Origin: Symbiodinium natans | Taxonomy: Eukaryota; Sar; Dinophyceae; Suessiales; Symbiodiniaceae | Length of the DNA: 29,035 bases | Assembly (NCBI GenBank): GCA_905221605.1 | Contig: CAJNDS010001203.1 | Location: 1-29,035 of the forward strand | Direction: 5' to 3' | In this document: piece by piece, positions 19,701-26,647 of the stretch | Numbering within the stretch: the stretch's first letter is position 1 | Layout: each line of letters opens with the position of its first letter | Position numbers and translations under genes: made by a program | The notes under the pieces: generated by a model | Database searches by the model: none | Told to the model about the DNA's origin: nothing | The model's input: the letters and a program-made list of their open reading frames with translations, nothing else

Positions 19701-19890
19701 GCCTTACGGCCTCCGGTTGGGCTCCATGAGCCTCTCCACCATCCAAAGCTGGTCTTACGACCCCCGGTTGGCCCCTCTCGGGCCCCGCAGCTGTTGTTGT
19801 CATTCTCGGCGAAGTAGGGCGAGCACCATTTGGGCTCATAACCTCCTGGTTGGAGGTCCCAGGAGGCATGGAATCTGCAGGGTTGGCCAT
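10720..19890 (-). CDS. Copia gag-pol polyprotein with C5-methyltransferase-like and 2OG-dioxygenase-like domains
   Basis: This is one frame of 3056 residues. Domains: Gln/Pro/Gly-rich N-terminus with tandem repeats (~350-480); gag-like helical region (~570-790); CCCH finger (C836, C846, C852, H856); CCHC knuckle (C868, C871, H876, C881); protease DSGA (D1009); methyltransferase-like region (~1212-1440); integrase with H1503, H1508, C1515, C1518 and catalytic D1542, D1680, E1716 (last two spaced 35, as in DDX35E); dioxygenase-like region (~1925-2080); reverse transcriptase (D2370; YVDD with D2475, D2476); RNase H (D2659, E2700, D2732); two hydrophobic segments (~2831-2846, ~2868-2890); and a C-terminal H-x3-C...CxxC motif (H3010, C3014, C3030, C3033). 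ATG 19890 lies inside the 5' LTR, with Met8 also in the LTR and Met18 (19839) just outside, so the start is uncertain. All catalytic residues of the core enzymes are present. Confidence 0.93.
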   Translation of the reverse strand: MANPADSMPPGTSNQEVMSPNGARPTSPRMTTTAAGPERGQPGVVRPALDGGEAHGAQPEAVRPDGALEAGGTGVAGSVDGAMVSGDSMDSGHGTSGQVARVQALALASGAVVAGGMQAVVASTSMTREVEPAGEAGDMGMLRDGLNSGGHQQPGGFSWNAQGSPMGREAQPRGAMPTWVSRLGAFFQAMGQSQQVTPPEWMPSPFPSPVTRPSRSQRALESPMSHGERDEASRTPLFDDEQRQQMRAMEQRAPLLYGATGVGPRPMDGGGSSGGSTYEAVKEEVRQQLQGQLQGMMRELEESKREASSLREEMGRMQLERERMGEGQWPHAARSRPGQGWGQHLWNGLVGALPGPSGQLGPRGNPGALHPVQQGAFPESQGNPGPLPPVQQGAFPESQGNPGPLPPVQQGASTESRGNPGPLPGGSLDGLRPVQQGASTESRGNPGPLPGRFLNGQSDAAGGRFGFMPSGQSDAAGGQEQPLVYPRGPPQVLGGHLGQSGGAVQSKQPPAVASAEALPESGGERGQPSLGPGGDPMSRLLEGLERVITKSQRTEDVHKPVGDIPMLPALSDSASVDFGDWLHCLEHAMGDLSTSSAEWWQEVKDCAKAYYDSYQKADHFNRLNLAPLASPVLQEARWQRVDRRAATLLLASTPEDIRRELVASRVRSSLEILSRLMVLYRPGSAMEKSSLLRHLESPPATSTAAEAVDGLRLWWRYFQRAKDLGVVIPDPSVLLRGIDVLVKKPLLDHHEVAFRMNLVRYQLKVDFVPVEDNVKAVHKALLAEFEQLASRKPKGVPGNNSPSTTPNSPQARLKGLTGGAANNQPKGESAGSQKPCKFFGVTDGGCRRGKGCRFVHSWPDRDAKRERCWNCGGKGHQSKACPTRPTEGTTTTVTASTPTTPTAAQVQAKPMQPETQKTIKADDVATVISEASTVASTPMATRSALDDPIPGTPMDMQQMLENAQRMVKSLMEHSATMKVMRITSAESEEVRRAQALGTLPTVSKMGLLDSGATHALRPGTVEEKKKAAKVEVALAGDTKIELPQSDKGTILGDNQAQPIVPLGTLVRQLGYEFVWNARGCRLRHPSRPEVQVYTRSSCPEVRECDALRLIAELEGTKADEALRTMQELETSIKVARSHEGRNWADFLKDYVVTGDPSDGLRAVLSAEFMSDVPFEDKIRIFEKIPQSNEEAWKLMKSLPLNRARRRSLWASRRWIVHLFSGKGESSDPIKTLTGCRVQGPRGETREASMAEVLEIDLTQSKSWDIATNGGIFALLLWAASQGKIHAIVGGPPCRTFSLLRHRELQGRNNAPRPVRSAQHLWGLPGQLTRDEEALVRGDNNLILRMVWLWLVAEAGLDMCYPRRDRGPAVAFGMEHPDDPREFLQPGAVSNEVMEKCASFWRTKLVEHMKNNGMNMYRFDQGALGHPQRKPTGLLTTMELDELSGLKDTRREWPEPGNSKDMAVWAPGLREALAKGIRRWAWRGEISVAMNTFTPKQLEEWRRHVEAGHWPFRRDCSVCLSAAGTGRPARRVLHRDAYVLSLDIGGAFAEKGIDERNDNGRANKYKFVLAATYVFPKAFDVVSKDMPIPDDIDEYLGQEEVDEEGPEPEAAEEEVERKEDKDHEEEWKRLVGDLNKPQEFQVLRFAVPLAKHKGADILAAVQDLYIYLRANGFPLARIHSDRAREFRTKQLRKWCRERDIYQTYTEGLAPTQNAMAENQVKWLKARARVLLTASGLNKKYWPCAMKHACAAHNTRQLGKTMTPIQFGSQVMVKTKKDVGPFDPRWEEAVYLGPADDVREGHVLELADGTWHRTLHMRVVRDDEVPSGGDDSWVADRVDPGRRVRGKRRLEDPDGPGVRVLQEGQEDGEEEIAEQRAHDKLEYNKYEDEDALEIVRALRLTSGPKRRGTQDFDWCGSWSTGAYVHGGVWGVQTNTTKFPKVTRFLTTFLRNKMKEPMPFGTIVVNVNQELLPHRDLHNEREFANSVYGMGDFSGGEVWEQTYLEENTALDVYRATTRGLVRGRTMDVKGKIQALWAHRWHATMPWTGTRVTVVGYVPRKFKNVGSENYNLLRDMGFMVPVGADEEEEDDVQEPQQKVLQGNDIEKGGGWKESVHVPGGHVELGVHWTMKFVREGDGGEGELSATPTFPVQDHVRERVQERLLWARELLEEEREIWERQERQTGIVDEHVKTVIDNLEETVAYMELYLMQDNQAHVDEVRLKMLRVNKVSVEEAVTQNVEQLLQGLEGPLEVVHNVSLQEVREHLTDWVPSMKKEVATLETSGTLRPIPLSQAKRQSEAGELILVPGKTVFTVKPPEDAHQSKYKRKTRFVICGNFVKDGDTMELYTANAKAESVRCSLATAASRNWEAAGTDINSAFTLTPMTESATQYAVTAPKILVEAGVVPPGTAYKVDRVLYGLREAPRLWGIFRDRRIRNARLTVDGRDMKFTQLETDESVWRLHPVDDPQETIAMMVVYVDDVLFLGKRAHIEEMYSWLVNGTEEEGAGWKCSPLEFVGKDPVRYLGMEIRSKMKDGGIAYHVCQGGYIGDLLREHGVETWTPSLVPATREAMPQVPEPEDGAEEAEPDPSAVHAAQKLAGELLWLSMRTRPDVSFAVAHVCSAATRCPEAALKLGRMVLRYLRDTVDLGLTYDGTGPTVLAYSDASYAPGGGRSFGCAATMLHGGFVAWRMARQPVISLSVAEAELYEVINAYQQAMSIKEWIKEIHPKVDVTMLIDNLAALGLASSSPGSWKTRHLRIRARFLRQETASGRLELKHSPGEVQAADMGTKAVPAPRLRDLRVLWKMMTVGEFLEGPKEVILNGIKVPESEVRFNQMRIMMMLVVCALVKGTQGAELPQQPKKDPLPYDAGIEFYGLMVLCGVAMIGIWEVMKWCLGRCCGSDEATVRRARRLLRIRDQTTRALQEELMGLRAEEVQSSPPVSQGSPVAMSSSSSATAPTTRLVENVEPARTTTAVAEETQVGQVPDPPRTRQSPEYDFELFTGVFYKSERGEKVHLFHCRGMREVRSRVTEYQVCSFCLERYPLYYRRPFNDALLRRHDGH
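11193..11400 (-). other. Hydrophobic C-terminal tail of the copia polyprotein
   Basis: This encodes residues ~2831-2900 of gag-pol. Two hydrophobic stretches, MRIMMMLVVCALV and FYGLMVLCGVAMIGIW, are separated by a short polar linker and followed by CLGRCCG. They look like membrane segments downstream of RNase H, where most copia elements end. A protease-released membrane protein is possible; no envelope family can be named. Confidence 0.6.
13651..14118 (-). other. TET/JBP-like Fe(II)/2-oxoglutarate dioxygenase domain in copia pol
   Basis: This encodes residues ~1925-2080, between integrase and reverse transcriptase. The motifs are LPHRDLHNE (H1971-x-D1973, iron ligands), MGDFSGGEVW (GGE at 1992-1994), and HRWHATMPWTGTR, where H2038 would be the third iron ligand and R2047 the 2-oxoglutarate-binding residue nine positions on. 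HxD, a central GG and a late H...R is the signature of the double-stranded beta-helix dioxygenases. The GGELW-like and HATLPW-like wording is closest to the TET/JBP and related nucleic-acid oxygenases. The family call is from motifs only; other 2OG oxygenase families remain possible. Confidence 0.65.
15571..16257 (-). other. Cytosine-5 DNA methyltransferase-like domain in copia pol
   Basis: This encodes residues ~1212-1440, between protease and integrase. WIVHLFSGKGESS (F1219) corresponds to motif I (F-x-G-x-G), VGGPPCRTFS (C1293) to motif IV with its catalytic PPC, GMEHPDDP (E1374) to motif VI where ENV is usual, and LGHPQRKPTG (Q1427) to motif VIII. The order and spacing fit a compact C5-methyltransferase fold. 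The ENV motif is replaced by EHP and no clear target-recognition domain or C-terminal motif X is visible, so activity is uncertain. Confidence 0.6.
18445..18800 (-). repeat. Tandem repeats inside the gag N-terminus
   Basis: A 54-bp unit recurs with starts near 18619, 18673, 18727 and 18781, plus a diverged copy near 18541, encoding GNPGPLPPVQQGAFPESQ-type 18-residue units. A second repeat of about 42 bp encoding QSDAAGG-type units occurs twice at about 18455-18530. Reading frame is preserved throughout. Confidence 0.85.
19828..19842 (-). other. Probable primer-binding site, half-tRNA-Met type
   Basis: Directly downstream of the 5' LTR the element reads GGTTATGAGCCCAAA. Its complement is GGGCTCATAACC, the anticodon stem-loop of a methionine tRNA, rather than a tRNA 3' end. 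Drosophila copia is known to prime from a cleaved 5' half of initiator tRNA-Met in the same way. The position exactly next to 19843 supports the chosen LTR boundary. Confidence 0.65.
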
Positions 19891-20133
19891 GGCTTGTAGA
19901 GCTCACTCGAATTTCCCTTTTCCACAACAGCAACGACACGAAATCCTTGGTCTTACTCGTTCAGGTGCTATACCTGCGATGCCTGGTACATGTAAAAACT
20001 GCGTCTGCGTGCCCACACCGGGCCATGTGTTTCCTTGCCCTTCACGGGCCTCGTTGTTGCCCTTCACCGGGCTTGGACCGCTTGACAGCGACATGCACCC
20101 TCTTCTTCCCGGAAAAACGTGAGCACACCAGCA
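19843..20133 (-). repeat. 5' LTR of the copia element
   Basis: This 291-bp direct repeat is offset by 9466 bases from the 3' LTR with no differences found. It contains the first two ATGs of the gag-pol frame. Confidence 0.93.
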
Positions 20134-20250
20134 CTAAACCCTGAACCCTAAATCCCATTCCTGAGCGGAAACCCATGCACTGATGAGGTATTGGAGTTGA
20201 AGGGCCCTTAGAAGGGCTCTATGAGGGTTAGGGTTTAGGGTTCGGGTTCT
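20134..20250. repeat. Telomere-like units to the right of the copia element
   Basis: CTAAACCCTGAACCCTAAA continues the target-site repeat at 20134-20153. A short TTTAGGG-oriented cluster follows at about 20223-20248. Confidence 0.8.
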
Positions 20251-21253
20251 CCTTAGGAGTCGCTTTTCTCTAGGCAAAAATCATAATCGGCCTTCAGGGA
20301 GCGTTTAAAACAATACTTTCATCATGGGTCTGCCGGGCTAATTATGCCTTAAACTAGAACTTTATGGAGTTATGGCTTAGACTTCAGCTGCCCCTTCTGC
20401 ATGGAGTGTTCCTTATTCCGTAAGCTAGTATAGGAGCTTGGTGGAGTTTTAAAGCTAAGAAAGGGGTGTTTGAACGTTTTTGAAAGGTTCTACAGGTAGT
20501 ATGACGAATCATTCAGGCTGCGACATTATGCTTCAGAGGGGACACTTCTTTGATGGAGATTGAGGTCCCCCTACACTACTTCTCTTGAGAAATGATTTCT
20601 TGCATGTTGATCATATCATACGGGCTCTCAAAGAGTTAGAGTTCGGGTTTAAGGTTTACGTTCTCTGTCGAGAACTAATACCCCAAAGGACTATCCATTG
20701 TGAGCCTATGTCTAATGTGGGGCTATGGTGACTGTTGGTGTAAAGAACCCTATGCTGTAAGCGAAAACCCTAAACTGTAACTGAACACTCAACCCCAATA
20801 CACCCACTTGTCCTCGCGCCGAGTCCTTCGGTTAGAGGGCTTGTCTGTTTGAGCGCGGACCTCAGAAGTAGGAACCCTTTCCTGTATTGCTTCTGCTGAT
20901 GGCAACGTATGACGATTCTCTTTCGCAGACCGACACAGCAAGCTGCCGGTAAGATTGCTAGTATGCTACAAATACACCCTGAACCATTAATCGACCCCTA
21001 AATTACAGTAAATAAACAGTAAACCTCAAGTAAATAACCCTAGACCCCTGAAAGGCAACCGATACAGAACCCTTTGATGTAAAAATGGGACCCGTGGGGA
21101 GCGGAAGTACCCCGGGGCTCAACTCGAAATAAAGAAGAACCGCTAGGGCACCGCGAAGGGTTCAAAAGGATTGAACCAAAGCCCTGCACGTGGGCCTAAA
21201 CCCGACTCGGATTTTTGGCAAAATGAGGGGTTAATCCACACTAAGCTTTTCAA
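20251..21253. other. About 1 kb with no recognisable feature
   Basis: No ORF of useful length, no inverted repeat and no RNA gene is visible. Base composition is more balanced than in the coding regions, and isolated CCCTAAA-like words are sprinkled through it. Confidence 0.5.
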
Positions 21254-21413
21254 GCCCCAAACCCCCAAACCCTAAACAAACCCTCAGGCCCTAAACCCTA
21301 AACCCTACGCCCCTAAACCCTACACCCTAAACCCCAAACCCTATACCCTAAACCCTAAACCCTAAACCTTAAACCCTACACCAGAAACCTTAAGCCCGAA
21401 AGCTCTGAACCCT
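21254..21413 (+). repeat. Degenerate CCCTAAA tract
   Basis: About 20 telomere-like units occur with many point variants (CCCCAAA, CCCTACA, CCTTAAA). Confidence 0.85.
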
Positions 21414-21509
21414 ACAGGCTCTTGAAGCTGGTGCAAGAACCACCCGTGCAAGTATGGATGAGGCATGCGGCCAATGCTACTCGCACGCCCAGGGGTCGGG
21501 TTTTGTTGG

Positions 21510-21650
21510 GCTTGGGGTTTAGGGTTTAGGGTTTAGGGTTTAGGGTTTTTAGGGTTTAGGGTTTAGGGTTTTGTTGGGTTTAGGTTTTACGGTTTAGGGT
21601 TAGGGTTTAGGCTTTAGGGTTAGGGTTTAGGGTGTAGGGTTTAGGGAGTT
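21510..21650 (-). repeat. TTTAGGG tract
   Basis: About 15 units lie in the orientation opposite to the preceding tract, about 100 bases away. Confidence 0.9.
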
Positions 21651-21807
21651 GATGAACGTTTTGCATGTTTGGGATTTAGAGGTTTTAGGATGTGGGAATC
21701 AGGGCTTAGGGTTTTGGAGGGTGGCACGCTTGAGGTCTAGGGCCAAGGGGAAGTCGAATCTAGCCTCAAAGGATAGAACTGATGACGCCCATGAGTGACA
21801 TTGAGTC

Positions 21808-21976
21808 ACCCCTAAACCCTAAACCCTAAACCCTAAACCCTGAACCCTAAACCCTAAACCCTAACCCTAAACTCTAAACCCTAAAGCCTAAACCCTACCC
21901 CCAAATCCTAAACCCTAACCCCTATTCCCCAAACCCCAAACCCTAAGCCCTAAACCCTAAACCCTACACCCTAAAC
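21808..21976 (+). repeat. CCCTAAA tract
   Basis: About 22 units, clean at the left and degenerate at the right; orientation flips again relative to the preceding tract. Confidence 0.9.
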
Positions 21977-22067
21977 TACAGGTGATGGGTTCGACTACGG
22001 GCACTTCTTCACGTCTTATGCCACCTGCGACTTGGAAGCTGAATTTGTAAACCTTGATCTTGTTGGT

Positions 22068-22146
22068 TAGGTTTAGGGTTTAGGGTTTAGGGTTTAGGGT
22101 TTAGGGTTTAGGGTTTTAGGTTTTGGGTTTTGGGTTTTGGGTTTAG
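22068..22146 (-). repeat. TTTAGGG tract
   Basis: About ten units end in TTTTGGG variants, the second TTTAGGG tract of this alternating series. Confidence 0.9.
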
Positions 22147-22314
22147 TAGCCCCATATCTATGCCCCATCCCTAAGCCCCACATGATGCGGGGTTTATATT
22201 ACTGTTCTTGGTGAGTGTATAAGGTTCCTTTTTAACATGGGTGAGTGTATATATTGGGTGTTCTTTTGTGGATACCAGGAATATGCACCCTACTTCATAT
22301 GTCTACAAAACTGG

Positions 22315-22391
22315 CTGTTTCTTGGTAGGGAACGAGGGAATGGCCTATATCTCCCTATATGCGCCTTTTACGGGATTATGTAGGCTGCCTA
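22315..22391 (+). mobile_element. Diverged MITE-like copy 3 (partial)
   Basis: Words line up in order with copy 1: CTGTTTCTTGGTAGGG, GAATGGCCTATATC, CCTATATGCGCCTTTTACGG, ATTATGTAGG and CTGCCT. Identity is clearly lower than between copies 1 and 2, and no inverted ends or target duplication remain. Confidence 0.5.
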
Positions 22392-22454
22392 TAAACCCTG
22401 CGTCATATCAAACTGGAGGTGCAAAATTCTTTTCGCCGATCCGATAACCTGCCC

Positions 22455-22725
22455 TGACCCCCTAAACCCCTAAACCCCTGCAACGCCAAATCTTAAGCCC
22501 CCCCCTAGCCCTAAACCCTAAACCCTAAACCCTAAACCCTAAACCCTAAACCCTAAACCCTAAACCCTATCCCTACACCCTAATCCCTAAACCCTAAACC
22601 CTAAACCCTAGACCCTAAACCCTAAACCCTAAACCCTAAACCCCCTTAAACCCCTTCAACCCCTTGAACCCCTTCAACCCCTTAAACCCCTTAAACCCCT
22701 TAAACCCCTGAACCCCAACCCTAGA
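22455..22725 (+). repeat. CCCTAAA tract grading into 9-base CCCCTTAAA/CCCCTTCAA repeats
   Basis: The left two thirds are CCCTAAA units. From about 22641 the unit changes to CCCCTTAAA, CCCCTTCAA and CCCCTTGAA, repeated about nine times. This is a local change of repeat length from 7 to 9. Confidence 0.9.
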
Positions 22726-23381
22726 CCTGGCGCAAGCCCAGGCTACGCTCACACCCTCTGCATGGCGGCTGGTTTGGGCGTCTTGCCCGTCGGGCCCGAA
22801 GATTCTCGGCTACAATTTGCTTAAGAACCCCTCCAAAAACACTGATCCTTATATTGTCCTTCTAAGGAGGTGTTTTGTCAGGGATTTTATTGTGGAGCTT
22901 CGCGGGTTTTTTAAGGGTTTTTTGGGGGGTGTTCATGTTTTTAAAAGTTTTTTTTGGGGGTTCTCATGGGGGCATGTACGGATGTTGTTGGGGCAGACTA
23001 GGGTTTTGTAAAGGCTTTACTGGGCTTGATATAGTATTTATGGCGGCCTGCATGATTTGCAGTATTATTCCTTTGGGTTCCCTGGTATACATATATAGCC
23101 TGGTATATGAACCACAAAACTCTGCTCGAAATATTGCTTCAACGAGGCCCCACCACACCTGCCGAAGCCAAGTGACGTACACAGCATTTTTAAACTGGGG
23201 CCACTGCGAGGTAGAGATTCGCATCTCAAGATGCGGCATGAATGAGGATCACCATCAATTCGAAGTACCCCGGTGGGTGGGTGGGGCTTCACATCAAGAT
23301 TTTTTGTATTGCAACAGCAGGGCAAGGCTTGACACAAAACACCCACGCTTATACAGCAATATCCCCTTCATTACACAGAAG
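22726..23381. other. No supported gene
   Basis: An open frame at 22875-23393 starts in a G/T-rich run (22900-22965) and lacks family features, so I do not call it. The segment 23160-23350 is less biased but shows no domain on either strand. Confidence 0.4.
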
Positions 23382-23466
23382 TTTAGGTTTTAGGTTTTAG
23401 GTTTGAGGGTTCAGGGTCAGGGGTTTTGGCGTTGGGGTGTTCGGGTCGAGGAGCTTGTGGTTTAGG
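23382..23466 (-). repeat. Degenerate TTTAGG-type tract
   Basis: TTTAGGT, TTTGAGGG and TTCAGGG units are diverged relatives of the telomere-like repeat. Confidence 0.7.
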
Positions 23467-23686
23467 GTACTGTTCACATTATGAACGGTGATGACGACGG
23501 ATGACGACGTGACGAAAACCACCAGTAGTTGCGCAAATTAGGTGCACTTTTGCATTGCAACAGCACATCACTCTTCTAACAAGGACCCGAAAGTAGGCCC
23601 TCATGCAAGAAACTACCCTTATTGGCATTTTTGTGAACCATGTTGCTTTAAGTTCAGGATAGTAAGCAAAAGCTGCAATATTCAAA

Positions 23687-23989
23687 ATGTGGGACTACGG
23701 ACCTGAGGCTATCTGCTGTTGGCCGTGTAGCGAACTCAGAGGGGCTCCAGATTCCCGAACCAAGGAGTGCGCGGACATGATTGTCCCCTCTCTACAGCGC
23801 CAGATGTCCATGGTGGGCGGCACCTACTGCCTGAAAGAACCAGGACAGGATTTCTATTGCCAAGAGCAGCGTGCAAGATTGCACCTCGAGAATCAATCCT
23901 GCTACAACGACTTCAAGCTTGTGGATGCCGGCTCCGACAAGACATGCTACTCAAGCCCGGAGCTCAGTTGTTGTGGACGTGAAGTCTGA
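23687..23989 (+). CDS. Hypothetical cysteine-rich ORF
   Basis: An ATG-started frame of 100 residues has about 11 cysteines (CCWPC near the start, CC near the end) and protein-like composition. A second open frame in another phase (23871-24266) continues with four more cysteines and could be the remainder after a splice or frameshift near 23960-23985. No family is recognised, there is no signal peptide, and the flanks are non-coding. It could be an exon of a cysteine-rich protein or a chance ORF. Confidence 0.3.
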   Translation: MWDYGPEAICCWPCSELRGAPDSRTKECADMIVPSLQRQMSMVGGTYCLKEPGQDFYCQEQRARLHLENQSCYNDFKLVDAGSDKTCYSSPELSCCGREV

Positions 23990-24412
23990 GCCCAACATAA
24001 GACTCATAAGACCTCAACGTAAATTCTGGGGGCGCCGTGATGTATATTGCGGCACCTCTGTTGTGATCTCCAGAAAGCCCCAAGGCCCGGAGTGTGCTCA
24101 GCTTTGGCTTTCCGAGCAGCGGCAGCACCCTCATTGCACAGGCAAGATTGCAGAGATTTCCGAAGAAGTGTCTCGAAGCACTCCAGGCGGTGACCATTCA
24201 CAGAAGCTGCTGACATTTCCAGACCGGTGTGTTCCAGCCAATCGATCCCAGTTTATTGCGGTTTGAGGACATGGTACATCAGCCCACTGTACAGAAAATG
24301 CAGGCTGCTCTGATTCTGCATTAAAAGCTGTCTCCAGTGCCAGATCTGGCATTGGAAAGGGCCTTTGCAGAACACCAGAACCCAGCTCAGACGATGAAAG
24401 CCCTGCTCCGCA

Positions 24413-24634
<222 letters not shown>

Positions 24635-24744
24635 CGCCCCAACCGGGTGGTTTGCCCACACACAGGGTGGTCAAGCATGGGTTTGGACAAGCATGCTTGA
24701 GTCAGCTCTTGCCGCAGCATGTCAGCATGAACCATGTGGCACCC

Positions 24745-25179
24745 AACAGCCCAAAGCCTAAACGTTAAACTCCAGAAGGTCTTGGTCCTATTTAATAGCT
24801 CAGGATTTTGCAGACGACTCGTCTTGTGGCCACTACACTACTGACGCAGTCCCGTGCTTGTTGGGTCGCGCGGCCACAGGTCCGCGGTCTGCAGAGACGG
24901 ACACGGCCCTGGCATACGGGAAGCGGGGCGCAGACGCTGGGCAGCTCGCTGAGGAGGCTTTCTTTCTGCCTCCGAAGCAGGTGGCCAGCGTCTGCGCCCC
25001 GCTTCCCGTATGCCAGGGCCGTGTCCGCCTCTGCAGACCGCGGACCTGTGGCCGCGCGACCCAACAAGCACGGGACTGCGTCAGTAGTGTAGTGGCCACA
25101 AGACGAGTCGTCTGCGAAATCCTGAGCTATGAAATAGGACCAAGAACTTCTGGAGTTTAAGGTTTAGGCTTTGGCTGTT
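24745..25179. repeat. 435-bp near-perfect inverted repeat (fold-back element)
   Basis: The left arm 24745-24940 and right arm 24985-25179 are reverse complements over about 195 bases with only a few mismatches and small gaps, mostly in the outer 70 bases. The loop is 24941-24984. Ends read AACAGCCCAAAGCC on the left and GGCTTTGGCTGTT on the right. No target duplication is evident. It encodes nothing recognisable; the similar ORFs on both strands are a by-product of the symmetry. A MITE-type or fold-back transposon is the likeliest identity. Confidence 0.9.
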
Positions 25180-25816
<637 letters not shown>

Positions 25817-25889
25817 ATAACAATAGTAGCAGTACAGGTTGTTATCCTAACCCGAGTTCAAAGGCAAGCTACCGTTAAAGCAAGGAACT

Positions 25890-26300
25890 GAGAGACCCCT
25901 AAACCCCAAAACCCAAAACCCAAAACCCTCAACCCTTAAGCCCTGAAGCCCTTAAACCCCAAAACCCCAACACCCTCAACCCTACAAGCCTCAACCCTGC
26001 AACACCTCATCAATCCCTAAACCCCCCCAGTCCCCCTTGAATCATTCACCTACAGCTTAAGCGCCATAGTTTAAACCTAAACCCCTAGACCCTTCAACCC
26101 TAGTTCCTGAGCCCTCAGTGTTGCAGAGATGGGCCTTAGTATGATGAAGAGGCACCAGGCCCACACCTCTTGAATGCTAGACCTTGACCCTAAACCCAAA
26201 GCCCAAACCCCTAATTCTCAACCGTAAGGTCCAGACCCTGAACCCTAACCCTAAATCCTGAATCCTAAACCCTAAGCCCTAAACCCTAAACCTTCGGGCC
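25890..26300 (+). repeat. Degenerate CCCTAAA-type tracts
   Basis: Diverged telomere-like units (CCCCAAAA, CCCTCAA, CCCTGAA) at 25890-26010 and 26186-26296 are separated by mixed sequence with no gene. Confidence 0.75.
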
Positions 26301-26494
26301 TTGCTCCAAACGCCACGCTGCCCAATCCATTGCTGATGGTTTCGAGTTTGGATATAGGGCTGGGGTTATATTTAGGGTTTAGGTCTAGGGCTTTTGCTTG
26401 GGAGCTTAACTTCACACGGCGTTCCTGTGGGCTCACAAGCTTTCTTCCCGCATTAGACTGCCGCCCGGGCGATGTGATATTCAGCTGGGGGCTT

Positions 26495-26510
26495 CCGCAA
26501 CAACAACAGC

Positions 26511-26542
<32 letters not shown>

Positions 26543-26561
26543 GAACAAGAACAAGAACAAG
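26495..26561. repeat. (CAA)n and (CAAGAA)n repeats upstream of the UBL-ankyrin gene
   Basis: About fifteen CAA units are followed by CAAGAA repeats. The in-frame reading would be poly-Gln, but it lies upstream of the likely start at 26648 and is more probably 5' untranslated or intronic. Confidence 0.9.
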
Positions 26562-26647
26562 AAGGATGTAGGGGTAAGAGTTTTCGTCGAAGATGTCACC
26601 CCACTAGCACCGACGCACATCACCTTTCCTCGGCGCCGCAGCAAACC

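Larger units (their letters stand above)
10377..20133 (-). mobile_element. Complete Ty1/copia LTR retrotransposon with extra enzyme-like domains
   Basis: The element is 9757 bp. It is bounded by 291-bp direct repeats I read as identical and by a 5-bp duplication CTAAA (10372-10376 and 20134-20138). Minus-strand order is LTR, primer-binding site, gag-pol frame, purine-rich tract, LTR. The domain order integrase before reverse transcriptase defines Ty1/copia. Matching LTRs and one unbroken 3056-codon frame point to a recent insertion that may still be active. It is roughly twice the size of a typical copia element, the extra length coming from a long N-terminal region, a methyltransferase-like domain, a dioxygenase-like domain and a C-terminal membrane tail. 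Confidence 0.93.

Noticed and set aside
22875-23393. 172-residue ORF with hydrophobic N-terminus
   Set aside because: The hydrophobic part is just a G/T-rich run read as Phe/Gly/Val; no homology signal.
24833-25160. Matching ORFs on both strands around 24.8-25.1 kb as genes
   Set aside because: They are mirror images produced by the inverted repeat and have no domain.
26330-26647. N-terminal extension of the UBL-ankyrin frame with poly-Gln
   Set aside because: Begins at a non-ATG codon and is encoded by telomere-like and CAA repeats; a better start exists at 26648.
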